Shown: piece after piece, positions 46,691 to 58,046 of the stretch | How the letters are laid out: every line of letters begins with the position of its first letter | Numbering within the stretch: position 1 is the first letter of the stretch | Source: Marasmius tenuissimus | Taxonomy: Eukaryota > Basidiomycota > Agaricomycetes > Agaricales > Marasmiaceae | NCBI GenBank assembly: GCA_029532415.1 | Contig: JAQOTA010000065.1 | Location: 496,001 to 560,000 of the forward strand | Length of the DNA: 64,000 bases | Direction of reading: 5' to 3' | The notes under the pieces: generated by a model | Databases searched by the model: none | Told to the model about the DNA's origin: nothing | Seen by the model: only the letters and a program-made list of their open reading frames with translations | Program-made: the position numbers and the translations under genes

Positions 46691-47637
46691 TTGAGGCCCT
46701 TGGGCTACCGTCAACCGACAACGGGGAGTCTTGGACGAGTCGCGCACAGACGGGGGAAGAGCTGGTGCTAACTTGGCGACTTGTTATGGATGTCAACGCT
46801 GAAGCCTGAAACACTAGAGCATCGTTCCGACAACTCACTTCGAGACGCATCGCACAAACATCGAAGAGCAACCGGGCTGAAACGCTTCAAGGTGTCTTCC
46901 AGAGTAGCTGGAGTAGGGGGTTATGGATGTGCGAGTTAATCTGAGGTTGCACACTTGTCGTGTGTACTATGCCAATTTCCAAACAAAGAACTGGTAATTG
47001 AGCAAGTCCAAATTATTTGGGATCGTGATAAGTGACGGAAAAAACCTGAACCGCGACTGGGCCTCTTGCGAGACGATGGGATAGACGTCCTGAGTAAAAA
47101 CCATCGCAACGTAATCGGGCTCGCCCAACTCCCGGATCGTCGTGGGAAGCTCGAAGGAAGGGGCGACTCCTGTTCAAGAATCAGTGTTCATAAGATTGCA
47201 TCCAGCTCTATCTAGGGGGCAAAGGCGTCAAAGCGAGGGGAAATTAATTACTACCAGGGTGCTGTCAGATAAGAGATGCCAGGAGAACAAGGAGACTCAC
47301 TTCTCCGCTCCCTTGATTCTACTGCCTCTGCCTCGCGGCAACACTAGGTGGGAGGGGTCTCTGGGCCAAAAATTTTCGGCTCAATGAAGATTTATTTTCG
47401 GCAGACTGGCTTGGGACGCGTGACACTGCGTGACATTTGGGTTCAACAACAGGGTCCGTGACCCGTGACTGCTGTTTTACTCGAAATGGTACAGTACGAG
47501 CCCAAAATGATCGTTCGGAAGTTGATCGGTCTGTTGTGCCCGAATGAACTCGTAGATGGCCAGCGCCTAAAGAAGTATTCTTGCCGTCATACACGTAGCA
47601 GAGGAACCGAAATTGAACCAGAATCTGAACGGATGAA
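46691..47637. other. Intergenic region with one DUF6535 remnant
   Basis: Apart from the remnant at 47055-47175, no gene or repeat was recognised. Confidence 0.4.
47055..47175 (+). pseudogene. DUF6535 C-terminal fragment, dispersed
   Basis: GACTGGGCCTCTTGCGAGA and CTCCCGGATCGTCGTGGGAA match the end of the intact DUF6535 gene (36360-36490) at DNA level, with indels. It is 10 kb away from the other copies, beyond the 7TM/desaturase group. Confidence 0.5.
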
Positions 47638-47639
47638 TA

Positions 47640-48030
47640 CAGGGTTTTGCATAATTCTTCGGAGGTCACTCTCCAGAAATCCCTGTTTGTTTGGCTCAAA
47701 ACTCAATTGAAAAATCAATTGGAACCCTGACGAAATTTCGGGGCCTGACGACGAGAAACAGCCACGATAGACGCCCGACGCGAATGCTGAGCGCATTTCG
47801 CGGGGTGCGGCATTGGACTAACCCTCGCTCCAGAACTTGAACAGGGCCATATTGCTTTGTTTATGAACACGAATCACAGCTTGGAAGTGGCAAAAACCTG
47901 AGCTTCGCGTTGTTTCTGCCCACAGATCTCCCCCGGAGTCCCTCAGGGTGCTAATTGAGTTAACTGAATTGCGAGCCAAACAAATAAAGAGTATCAGCAG
48001 TCGACCTCCGAAGAATTATGCAAAACCCTG
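47640..48030. mobile_element. 391-bp MITE, copy 1, TA target duplication
   Basis: Perfect 28-bp terminal inverted repeats start CAGGGTTTTGCATAAT. TA lies on both flanks (47638-47639, 48031-48032). TTTGTTTGGCTC recurs near 50 bp from each end. No coding capacity. Differs from copy 2 at one visible base. Confidence 0.92.
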
Positions 48031-48032
48031 TA

Positions 48033-50119
48033 TCAATGTTGCTCGGTTCAAGTTGCACGGCTCGTTATGTCCGAATATGAAATCTGAGATCTGAGTCCTG
48101 AGAGTGGATCAGAAGTGTGAATTTTGTCTATCCAAAACGGTTACGTTACTTCTTGCCAGTCATCTATGCCCCCAGGCCGACTTCAAGCTTCAAGCTTCTC
48201 CTCCTAGTCTCCCAAGTCAGACTCCAAGATTACTTGTTTGTCGGTATAGAGGGCGCAATCAATCTGGATTCTCCTCCTAGAGTCACCACCATTCCACCGC
48301 TCTGAGCGCTGAGCACTGATGTCATCCGAAAGCTGAAAGTAATCTCATGATCATCAGCCATCAGCGACGAGTCTCCAACTACTCAGATGGTTCTGCATTT
48401 CAAACTCGCCGCAGTTATGGTGCCATTAAGGTCTTTGCCTTTTGGACATTGTGGGCGGTGTTAAGTGGGTCCGACTTCAAGCATATGGAGGATTGGGGCA
48501 CGCCATCGTTGAGTGAGCGACTTTCTCATCTTTCTTCTAGTTGTCCCGTACTTAGGTATCAGTCCGGACTCGGGTCGAACTGCTTCCTTCCTGCTTCCTT
48601 CCTTATTTTCCGTCTCCAGGTCATTCCGCTGACTTCGTTTCATTTCGTTGGAAGGTATGCGCACAAAGAAGTCGCCCCGACAGTAATGAAAAGTTCTGCC
48701 GAACATGACAACTTGATGGAGGGAGGAGGGTAATTGATCTGATTTACAAGGTTCAAGAGGGCCCCGGCTGACTTGTTGTGACGTATAGGTCCAGGCCGCG
48801 AGTTCCACTATCATTCGTTGGGGACGGCTAGTCTATAATCTGAGGCAGGGATGAGGATAGGATTATCAAGGCTCGGGTTGGGGGCGGATGACCATCAAAA
48901 GTTGAACGTTGAACGTTGAGGCTTCGGAGGGATGGGAACACCGCGAACGCGAACTTGTGAGTATCTGATATCACCTCGACCTTGACCTACTCGATCGAGA
49001 GAAGAAGGATCTAACTGTTGGATCCATTGAACTCGGTTGATAGTGCAAGGACAATTTTCCCTAACTGCGTGGTCTCCTTTGGCCTGATTGATAGCGTTAT
49101 TTGCGCTCAGGAACCTCACCGTCCGGTCCCATACCCCACTGGCAGTACGTTTCCCCCGACCCTGTGGCCATGATGACGATGGATCCCCCCTAGTCTGACT
49201 GGCGGAGCTCTGATGAGTCTGTCATTTGCAACCAAGTTTCAACCGGCGATAATTTACGTCAGACGAACATTCCTCTCAGTACACACAACCCCTTCTACAT
49301 CCTACGTTGTTGTGGTTGCACATCTAACGAAGCACGAGTTCGTGGAGCGAAATGGTCTTTGGGGACTCTTCAAATCTGATTGCAGCTCTCCCGCATCGAG
49401 AGGGGTGGCAATATTCCGGTTGGAAGAGCGTTCGAGAGCCAGTGAAGGTGAGCGTCGTTCGGGGTTTCAGCTATCAGAGACCAAGCTGACGTTCACGATG
49501 AGTTACATTCAGGCTGCGAACCTTCTTTTATACATAATGGGCCGTATACGACTACAAGTGTATGATTGAACGACCTGCTGTGTCAAAAACAACGTATCCA
49601 TGAAGGGCTGGTCTAGTCCTATCGTCAATATCTTCGGTACTCGTCCATGGCGTGACTTACTACTCTTACCTTTCTCCGGAATCTCCTAAGCATACATCCA
49701 AGTCTTTCGGTCTCACCACTCGGATCCCCTCCAGCACGGCCTTTTGACATTGCCGATGCACATCGTATCTTGGTGTAGGACCTGTGGCTGGAGCGTATCG
49801 CCCGAGGGCCGATACAGGCAAAGCAGGTGCAAGCAAACGCCCTCGCAGTCCAGAAGGCAGCTAGATTTGATAGTGGGCATGAGACCTGAACGTGCGTGGA
49901 TATTAGCCGCGCTTTCTGTCTTCCCTCGTGCTCTCTGTTCTTGATCAGGTTTTCCATCTCGCGAGGAAGTCGTTACGACGAGAGTCACGAGTCTACGACT
50001 CTTGAAGAGTGCGTACATTCACGTCTTGCCATCTCAGTGTTCTCTGATATTGATCGATTGATCCCATCAGTATCGTCAACAACCATCGGATTGCGCGGAC
50101 ACGGCTCAGATCTGTAGGA
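48033..50119. other. Intergenic region, nothing recognised
   Basis: About 2.1 kb. Open frames at 48347-48733 and 49213-49569 (plus) have no recognisable content. If the upstream part of the second desaturase copy ever lay here, it is no longer detectable by eye. Confidence 0.4.
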
Positions 50120-50325
50120 ACCTGAAGTATCACTATTATTCCGACTCGACTGTTGCTAGTTTCAGCTAATTTGTATTGGGCCTATTTGATCCCAACATTC
50201 ATTGCAGAACACCTTCCGAGTCTTACCGTAACTTCGTAGAATGCAAATTCGTTGAAGATCACGGTGAAGTGTTTTCTAAGAATAGCGAGGACAAAGCGGT
50301 CCTTCACCGTGTCGTTGGGATCTGA
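50120..50325 (+). pseudogene. Remnant of a second Delta-12 desaturase
   Basis: GAAGTATCACTATTATTCCG ending GACTCGACT matches the end of desaturase exon 7. After an intron-like gap, AACACCTTCCGAGTC to the TGA at 50323-50325 follows exon 8 block by block (CAAATTCGTTGAAGATCACG against GAATTCATTGAGGATGAGG). Frameshifts and stops interrupt it. It lies 600 bp upstream of 7TM gene C, the same spacing as the intact desaturase to gene B. Confidence 0.75.
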
Positions 50326-50892
50326 ATGATGAGATAGATTGCTTTGGCGCGTGCGTCTGGTTTCCAAGTGTCACTCGTGGGCCCTTCACCTTCTTCGATG
50401 TCAGAGTTCTCGAACCTCGATCTACTTGGTCGTTCGCTGTCGCGTCTCATCTGGGACACCATTCAAAACCAACGGAAGGGAGGCGCATCAAGCGCGAGGC
50501 GAATGGGCTTCGTGACGAGGGATGTTGGACGAGGTGAGTTGGATCTGCAATCGGGTACGAATACCGCACGTCTAAGCAAGAACGTTCGATGCAGATCAGG
50601 ATTTGAGATAGGTGGATTGTTGACCTCATCGTGGAAGTGCGGTACTATTTCACGGTTTCCTCGGCATCTAAGTAAGGCGCTTGGCGCGAACATCTCCACT
50701 GCCTGTGTATGTGTTGCAACTTTCTCAGGCCGGGCAGCTTCGAGAGCGGCTTTACATCAGTGTCACGCTCCCCTGGGCATGATAATCTTAATCCTGTGGC
50801 GTGTTGGAGTGTGAATGCGATGCTACATCACGATGATGGGGGCGAGCCACAAAGTCATAAAGCTCGGTCTCTCCCCTACAGATCTGAGAATT
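50326..50892. other. Intergenic region upstream of 7TM gene C
   Basis: A 157-codon plus frame (50344-50814) has no recognisable content. Likely flank and promoter of gene C. Confidence 0.4.
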
Positions 50893-50902
50893 ACTGGTGG
50901 TC
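50893..50902. promoter_or_regulatory. Half-palindrome upstream of 7TM gene C
   Basis: ACTGGTGGTC matches the right half of the palindrome at 43871-43886 and lies 20 bp before the start codon. Confidence 0.3.
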
Positions 50903-50922
50903 CTCCCTCGCAACTGTCATTA

Positions 50923-52479
50923 ATGTCTATCCAAACTTCTACTTCTACACCAGCGATCATGAAAAGGGAAGATGGTGAGTCGCCCCCGCAAATCTATCTT
51001 GGATCGAGGGAATTGGATTTGAACTCGGATGTTACAGTTTTGCCAGAACCCCCGGAGACGCCAGCAAGCCTTTGGGCTTTCAACATCCTTCAGATCTTGG
51101 GATTCACGTTGAACATGTTCGTCATTCTGATTGTGGCTGTAAACAACAAACGAGTCAGGAGGACGATAGTCTGGTACTTGTTTATATCTGGCTGGATCGT
51201 CTGGTGTGTCGTGTATGGACTTCTTTTCATCCTTGGATACCAGGGTGCGCAAGAGCCGCCACCGGGCCTATGCTCATTTCAAGCTGCTGCGATTTATGCA
51301 TTCCCGCCGTCGTAGGTCCCTCCCGATCCTATCTGGTCCGATGAAGTCAGTGAAGCTCCATCTTGTAGCATGGCTCTCTTGACCTTGGGAATACTCACTC
51401 AAGTAGGATTCGAGTACCTTTTGAGTATGGCTATGGCAAACTCATATTGTCACAGCTCTATTGCGCATTATACGCCAGCATCAGACAGCGCCGTCCTATC
51501 GAGCATGCGAACAAGCTTGTCAGTTCCGTCTCCTCGCAGTTCGCGTTCATGGTTACTCATCCGGTCAATTTCTATAGATCGTTTCTGTTCCTGTGGCAGC
51601 TTTCGTCGGAGTCTTTGTCGCAGGACTTGCGGTAATATTCCCTTTTATGAACGAATCCAAATATCACCGGTCCTTGATGCTCTGCCCGTTTTCCTGTGTC
51701 TAGATTGGGATCAGGTATCCTGAATCAATCCAGAGGGATGATACCATGATGTACTGCAACTCAAGCGTGCGGATCTTGTATGTCTCTGCTCTCCCCCGTT
51801 GGCTCAGTCGGGGACTTGTCGACTAAATGACCGCTCGCCACAGGTTCAACATTGCAGCCTTGCTCGTTGGGATAGCCTCAGTTCTGATGCTGATACTAGA
51901 AAGTAATCCCTTTTGAGCCTGGCACCTTTCCGTTTTACCATTTCTGACCTGCGACGTTAGGTATTGTGATAGTGACTTTGTTCAACTTCTGGTCTGCTTT
52001 CACGCGCATTCGTGCGGTTCCGGGCAATGTCCTCTCGGGAACGATGGCGTTCAGGGTCACTATTTTCAGTTTTATGCCCATGGCTGCATTGTTGTGCGAG
52101 TTATCAGTTTTCCGTCTCAATCTTTCTCTCTGATGCGCATGTAGGCTTTCCGCTATTGCCATGTTCAACAAGGGCCCTCAGGGCCCTTCCAATGTCGCTA
52201 TAGCTTTCTGTGAGAGGTCTCTCGAGCTCATTACTTAGCAGTCTAATGATCTGGCCTCTGCTCCTAGTGCCCACAGTGGCAGCCCTGATCTTTGGTACGC
52301 AAAAGGTAAGCCCTCCGCCCTTCAGAGCCCCATTATGGCCACCTAATTAGCTCCGTGTTCAGGATGTGCTGTCCTCATGGGCACTCTGGAAGCGTGGCTC
52401 CTCACCGAACGAGACTCCACAGGCTTCGTCGGTCGGATTGCCCCCTCTTGTCAGGAAGGAAGTGATCGTATCTGTGTAG
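50923..52479 (+). CDS. Seven-helix membrane protein, paralogue C
   Basis: Eleven exons (50923-50974, 51038-51311, 51369-51402, 51456-51518, 51578-51631, 51704-51777, 51844-51902, 51961-52093, 52145-52209, 52268-52305, 52363-52479) give 320 residues in phase. Helices and loops follow paralogues A and B: LQILGFTLNMFVILIVAVNN, IVWYLFISGWIVWCVVYGLL, GYQGAQEPPPGLCSFQAAAI, VSVPVAAFVGVFVAGLA, LLVGIASVLMLILES, FRVTIFSFMPMAALL and FGTQKDVLSSW. The loop between helices 5 and 6 is the most divergent (MMYCNSSVRIL). The tail ends SVGLPPLVRKEVIVSV, nearly as in B. Six internal exons have exactly the same lengths as in A and B. Confidence 0.84.
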
Positions 52480-53649
52480 CTCACTCTAGCGTATTCCTTG
52501 TTTTTAATGTGTCTGTTTTCGAACTTGTCGGAAGTATGGTTAATGTGGCCTGGTGCCCCGGTCTGTTAAATACAGTTTTGCCTTTGTATGCGAACTGGGG
52601 CACCCATTACACCTTCATATCAGAGCTCGTGCCGTTCGGTTGCGGCGACCTTAAGTTTGTACCGATGTAAGTCTTCGAGCATGGGAGTTTACTTCGTAGT
52701 CAAGAGTCACATGGATTCCCCTTCTCCCTTGCGCCAAAAACCATTCGCGACTATGATGCGTATTGACACCTGTAGCCACGCGGAGGTGGAATATCTGATG
52801 TTTGTTGAAGTCGCAGAAAACCATAGTCCGAATATGCACTTTGCATACACCTGAGTCCAAGCACCCTCGTCTGCACATTCAGTCGAGGGCCGGGGGCGGG
52901 GTTTGCAAAGAGCTGGCGACTTGAAGGGGCTGGTTTTTGCTCGGTAATAAGGTTCGCTTCGCCACTGTATCGCCTATCGTCATCATCATTGGGCCAGGAG
53001 GTTCTGAAGACCGATATAAACGCGAGGTTCTGAATAGCTTTACGTACCTACGTGACGATATATGCTGACAGTCGCAAGCAGTGTGCGTGTATCGGATTCG
53101 GGAGGTTGGAAAGTTCGAGATGGAGGCGCTTCCAAGCGTTCGATGTTCGCCTGTTGGAGTGCCCTGGAATGATTTCGCACGCCACCATCCCAAGGTACTT
53201 ACACGGTAGAACACCGAGTGTCTGGCCATAGAACTCTCGTGGTCAGGTCATTGTTTCTGACATTACACTGGTATTGTTCTTCTCTTGAACTCTACGGCAT
53301 CATTGGTGGGCCCCACCTCTCCGATAACTCCAATGCACTGAGAGCGTCTCAGCCAGCCGTGGACAGTGACTCATCGACTCCATCTCCATCTCAACGTCAC
53401 TCGACAATAGTCTTCTTATCGGGTGACTGAAGAGTTTGGTACCTGGACTTCGCTTGTGCGGGGCTCATGACGTATACTCAGGAGAGACTGGTACAGCTTG
53501 GAAAGTCCGCACATTCTAAGAAAAGTGAGAGTTACGGATGCATAAGTACTTCGGTACATCAGTGAGGCTTTCTGCGCCTCCAATGCCTCAAACGGTTCAG
53601 TGATATCACAGTTGTAGCCTCATCATGTTCATGACGGCCCCCGACGTAC
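52480..53649. other. Intergenic region, nothing recognised
   Basis: Short frames only (52377-52670 overlaps the end of gene C and is a shadow). No repeats noticed. Confidence 0.4.
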
Positions 53650-53651
53650 TA

Positions 53652-54042
53652 CAGGGTTTTGCATAATTCTTCGGAGGTCACTCTCCAGAAATCCCTGTTT
53701 GTTTGGCTCAAAACTCAATTGAAAAATCAATTGGAACCCTGACGAAATTTCGGGGCCTGACGACGAGAAACAGCCACGATAGACGCCCGACGCGAATGCT
53801 GAGCGCATTTCGCGGGGTGCGGCATTGGACTAACCCTCGCTCCAGAACTTGAACAGGGCCATATTGCTTTGTTTATGAACACGAATCACAGCTTGGAAGT
53901 GGCAAAAACCTGAGCTTCGCGTTGTTTCTGCCCACAGATCTCCCCCAGAGTCCCTCAGGGTGCTAATTGAGTTAACTGAATTGCGAGCCAAACAAATAAA
54001 GAGTATCAGCAGTCGACCTCCGAAGAATTATGCAAAACCCTG
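53652..54042. mobile_element. 391-bp MITE, copy 2, TA target duplication
   Basis: Same length, termini (CAGGGTTTTGCATAAT) and interior as the copy at 47640-48030, with TA at 53650-53651 and 54043-54044. I see one base difference (CCCCCAGAG here against CCCCCGGAG). The near identity implies recent movement or a shared recent source. Confidence 0.92.
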
Positions 54043-54044
54043 TA

Positions 54045-56283
54045 CCGCCATTGGCATAGACTCGGATTTGCTTCGGACCACGATATCAATAGCAAGGGTC
54101 GAACCAGGTCGAACCTTGAGCCGATAACATGACAACGTCAAAGAGGATTATTACCCAGTCGTAGATCAACGTGAGGCTTCGGAGCCCCAACCTGGGTATT
54201 ATCGTTCAATATGCCCATCTAAGACAGAAGAAGTCAACCTGTACCCACCCAGAGTACCGTGAGTCCGAGGCTCGCCTTATATAGATAGAAAGTTTCTAAA
54301 TAGCTGATCTACGATTTGGCGCGGGTCAGTACTTACGAAGATTGCGGGACTCCCTATAACACGGCCCATGAAGGAGACCTCAGACCATGCAGATACCTCT
54401 CAGAGCTGTTCTCCGAGCCGCTAAACTGCCTGGGCAACAACACAGGTTGACATTGAAGGCCAAACGTGTAATACAAGCTAGACCGGTCGAATACAAATTG
54501 CAAAGACGTAGACCGCGACCCTCAGATCATTCGCGAAAACCCTGAGGTTCCAGTTGAACTTGAAGTAGGCAAGTAAAAAGTCGGCTGACATGGTTTGTCT
54601 ATAGAGGGCCCTTCTGCCTCCGAAGTACTTCAGTACGCGTGGATGGGCTCGTCCTGTATTCCGACTTCAAAGTGTCTCTCGTACACAGTGGTTATTGACC
54701 ACCCGATAAGTGGATAGGACCAATTCGAGTTATACCATGAAAATCTACAGTAAATGTGGAAGCCAGGCCATCGAGGGAAAGTTACACAGAGGGTGCGTCA
54801 TGATCAGCAAACCATTCAGGAGCGAGGGGGTACATTACGCACTATAACCTATACCGTCCACAGCCAAAGACAAGGAAGACCTCCGATGTGGCGCTACTTG
54901 TCGTCCTACTCGACCACTAGAAACGCCGTATCCGCCGGCCTCACACCTTGCTTGGCCACTCATACATCAGCACTAGCTCCCTGACGTATACCGGCGTCTC
55001 ACAGACTTTTGACATTTGTTGTGTGGAATGCAGCGAAAACGTCATTCAGACTTCAGTCAGCGCGCAGCGATCGTATAGCCACTGGAGCTCTAACTAAACT
55101 CGTGTGGTGTTCGAGATGTGTTGTCAAGTTTGTGGGTGTTACGAACGAGTCAACTCCGCCGGCCTCATTAATATAGACAGTGACATGATGAGCATCGGGC
55201 TCGACCCCGTAATCAGATGCATACTTTCTCCACTCTTGAGGAATCAGACAAAAGCTCTCCAGACCACTAATGGCTTGGGCCTATTGAGGCTGTGTGTAAG
55301 AGCAATCGAGCCTGTCAGCCGAGCTGAGAGCATAGCGCAGGTAGAGTCCTGAAGCCACATATACGTGAAATATGTAATGTCGGAAGCGCAAGAAGTAGTC
55401 GGTGGCACCTGGAATCAAAAGCCGGGGAATGTAGTCTTCACTGTATAGGATATGCATTAGGCCGCTGTCGATCACGAGAAGGGGCGATGAATACTCACCA
55501 GAGCAGAGTGCCACTAGCGTAGAAGAATCCCGATCACTTGGTAATAGTGGTGCTTAAGGCGCGACACTCATTCGCGACAGCGTGCCGTGAGTCACCCCAT
55601 TGTGAACAGGCATTGTCCCTGCAAAGCCTTGTCCTACAGATTTTGTCGTCTCCAAAGCAACGGACCAGTGGTCACGCATGCTCGGGGCTAGCTGCAACGA
55701 ATTTACTGGTCAGGACTCAGAAAGTGCGGGGCCGTAGCATGAACAGACCTGAAAGATTTTTTTTAACAAGAACTCGAGGATTCACAACAGGCCCGCCACT
55801 CGGAAAGGCCCACCATCCGAGTGATGGGCAATCGATGCAGGGTACATCGCGTTCGGGAAGGGAGGAAAACGGGAGTAGCAAAAAAGACAGTAAAAACTAC
55901 GCCGTCCTTCCCCTTTGTCCGAGGGCCGACGGTGAGCTGGGTTGGGGGTTACGACGAGGATGAATAGTTCACGAAGCCTATCCTCACTGGCTAAGATCCG
56001 TCACCTGCAGCGCCACTGCAAGATAAGTGATGGGTCCAATGCGAATAGATTACCTTGCTTGTCAAGGTCTCTCCCCAGGTGGGTTTCAGTTTCCCATGCA
56101 TTTTCCAAATAAAGCCAAATATACTTGATTAGATTTCACTCACTGTTTTATCTCATCAATATGTTTGATCTTTGCTTTGTACGCGTCCGGCGAGCCGCGA
56201 AGTACGAATGTACAGTTTCAATGTGAACTTCGCGACAAGCAAGGTGGCAGCCGCAGGACGCGCGCCTAACGAGTAGTAGATAC
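54045..56283. other. Intergenic region, nothing recognised
   Basis: 2.2 kb with only short frames (54754-54984, 55538-55963) lacking domain-like content. Confidence 0.4.
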
Positions 56284-56285
56284 TA

Positions 56286-56994
56286 CTGGGTTTTGCATAA
56301 TAGCATGAACATGCGAAAAAAATATTTCGCCTTGCGTGACCCAGTCCGACACCTCCAGCCGCTGTGGCAACATGGAGATTTGACCTCCGTCGGAATATCC
56401 CACAGTGGCTTTGACCTTCTCTGACTGGAATGTGTACCATTGAAGCCCACAGGTATGATTATTTATCCTCTTCTGGGATGTCTCAACTGGCTCAGGCTTG
56501 CCTGGAGTCAGTATTGTGGATAGAAGTCAGAAAGCTTGCTTGAAGCTCAATCTTGCAGGTCTCTCAAACCAACGGCAGTCTATACTGCCCCATGTTGAAT
56601 CCGTGGACTATAATTAGATCCCGGTATATCTGAAGTCCCAGTTCATACTTCCCGCCATTGTATTATGCGGGACAATGCATTCATTATTGTTCTATTCTTC
56701 ATTGTTCATTATGCTCATATGTACAATTTCTATTGTCGTCCTTATATGGTAACTCTATTGTATCTTCATGTATATAAGCTCATAGTTCTCTACCTGAATC
56801 TACAGTGTGCTTGAGCTTCTACGTCTTGCCTCTACCTCTCTAAACTCCTCTCTGGTAAGTAGTAGTGTAGCCATGTTGTAGTCCTCTGCGTTAGGTGTCA
56901 TGCTGGCTCATCACCCCACCGGCAGTATGAGCGCTCCAAGGAGCCCGACGTGAAATAAAAAAATCGCGTGTTCACGCTATTATGCAAAACCCAG
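56286..56994. mobile_element. 709-bp inverted-repeat element of the TTTTGCATAAT family
   Basis: Left end CTGGGTTTTGCATAATAGC and the right end read in reverse complement agree for the first 19 bases and then imperfectly for about 25 more. TA flanks both ends (56284-56285, 56995-56996). The interior (56640-56860) holds an AT-rich promoter-like stretch with TATATAAGC and a CT-rich tract, reminiscent of a solo LTR, but no clear LTR borders. No transposase frame. Confidence 0.75.
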
Positions 56995-56996
56995 TA

Positions 56997-57660
56997 AGAC
57001 AGTACAGAGAAAACTATTCTCCCCCTTCCCTGCTTCCAAAGCTGAGTGTTGATGCACCCAACAAGAAGTCCGTTGGTGCCAACTGACACTGACAGATGCC
57101 ATCTGACTGAGCAGTGACGCGTCAACTTTCAAACAATTTTTCAAAGGCTATGCATGTGCCTTTCAGAGGATTTGACGGCAATCTGGACTTAGCCGGACGG
57201 CCCTTCACACTGATGCGTCAATTGGCTTGTGTTTGCTTCCCTTGCTCACACGTGCCCCAACGTGACCTTGGTCAAGAACTACAAGCATATTTCCAGCCTC
57301 TTTTTGACCGATCACATGACAGTAATTTACCGGTAAAAAACATTTTTGGTCAAAAACTAAACTTTTTCACTCAACCCAGCCCAGGCGGCACTTGTGACAG
57401 GCCAGTGCTAACCAGTTAGGTCCGGATATTACCATGTGGGAAATCATCCAGATTGGTTCTGCACCTCAAAACATCATTGTATTGCATATCAAAAAAACGC
57501 ACAAAGGGTGCGCGGAAGGTACATACAACTAGATGAAATACATGGCAAAGGTACGTAGAGGGGTTCGTCGTTGTATGATAAGCACAGATGGTAGATATAT
57601 GCATAGTTCACGTGTAGTTCTTTGGGGGTCATCCTGGAGCGCCACGCCCTACACCGTCTC
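56997..57660. other. Intergenic region, nothing recognised
   Basis: Short frames only. The right end is downstream of the interrupted minus-strand ORF. Confidence 0.4.
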
Positions 57661-57777
57661 CTAATGTTCGTCCTGGGCGTCCGACATCTCACTGTCCTGT
57701 GCTAGGTGCGTTCCGCCTTGTGCTGCAACGGATAGGCCCTCTATACCTCCTTGGAAGGGGCCAGTTTGCGCCCCCAG
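57661..57777 (-). pseudogene. C-terminal part of a host ORF interrupted by the retrotransposon
   Basis: On the minus strand the frame from the target-site duplication reads AQTGPFQGGIEGLSVAAQGG and ends DEH with TAG at 57663-57661. When the retrotransposon and one CCCAG copy are left out, this frame is continuous with the minus-strand frame at 63520-64000. Low-complexity protein, not recognised. Confidence 0.55.
57773..57777. repeat. Target-site duplication, left copy
   Basis: CCCAG directly before the 5' LTR, matched by CCCAG at 63520-63524 directly after the 3' LTR. Five bases is the usual size for copia integration. Confidence 0.9.
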
Positions 57778-58046
57778 TGTTGAAGCAGGTACTTCACGAC
57801 CCCTAGCCACAACGGCATAGTCAATCGTACTTACCAGATTGGGATGGACATTATGTAAGGCTACAGCCACAAAAGTTTTCTTTTTGTTTGGGCTCCCTCA
57901 GTTGTTGTCTACTTCAACTGAGGTGAGCCCGAATCTATTCTTCCTGCACTATTATCTATTTACTTACCTATCTTAACAGTCCTATTTCAACAGGTACTTA
58001 CAAACAATATAGTTGTCGTCTACTTCAACTGAGTCCTATCTCAACA
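57778..58046 (+). repeat. 5' LTR of copia element
   Basis: 269 bp. Contains a potential stem-loop at 57890-57930 (GGGCTC/GAGCCC and CTCAGTTG/CAACTGAG arms) and two copies of TCTACTTCAACTGAG. The two differences from the 3' LTR are CACGACC/CATGACC and AATCGTAC/AATCATAC. Confidence 0.95.

Noticed and set aside
50344..50814. 156-codon plus-strand frame upstream of 7TM gene C
   Set aside because: No domain or conserved splice pattern; the interval corresponds to non-coding flank in the paralogous unit at 43.3-43.9 kb.
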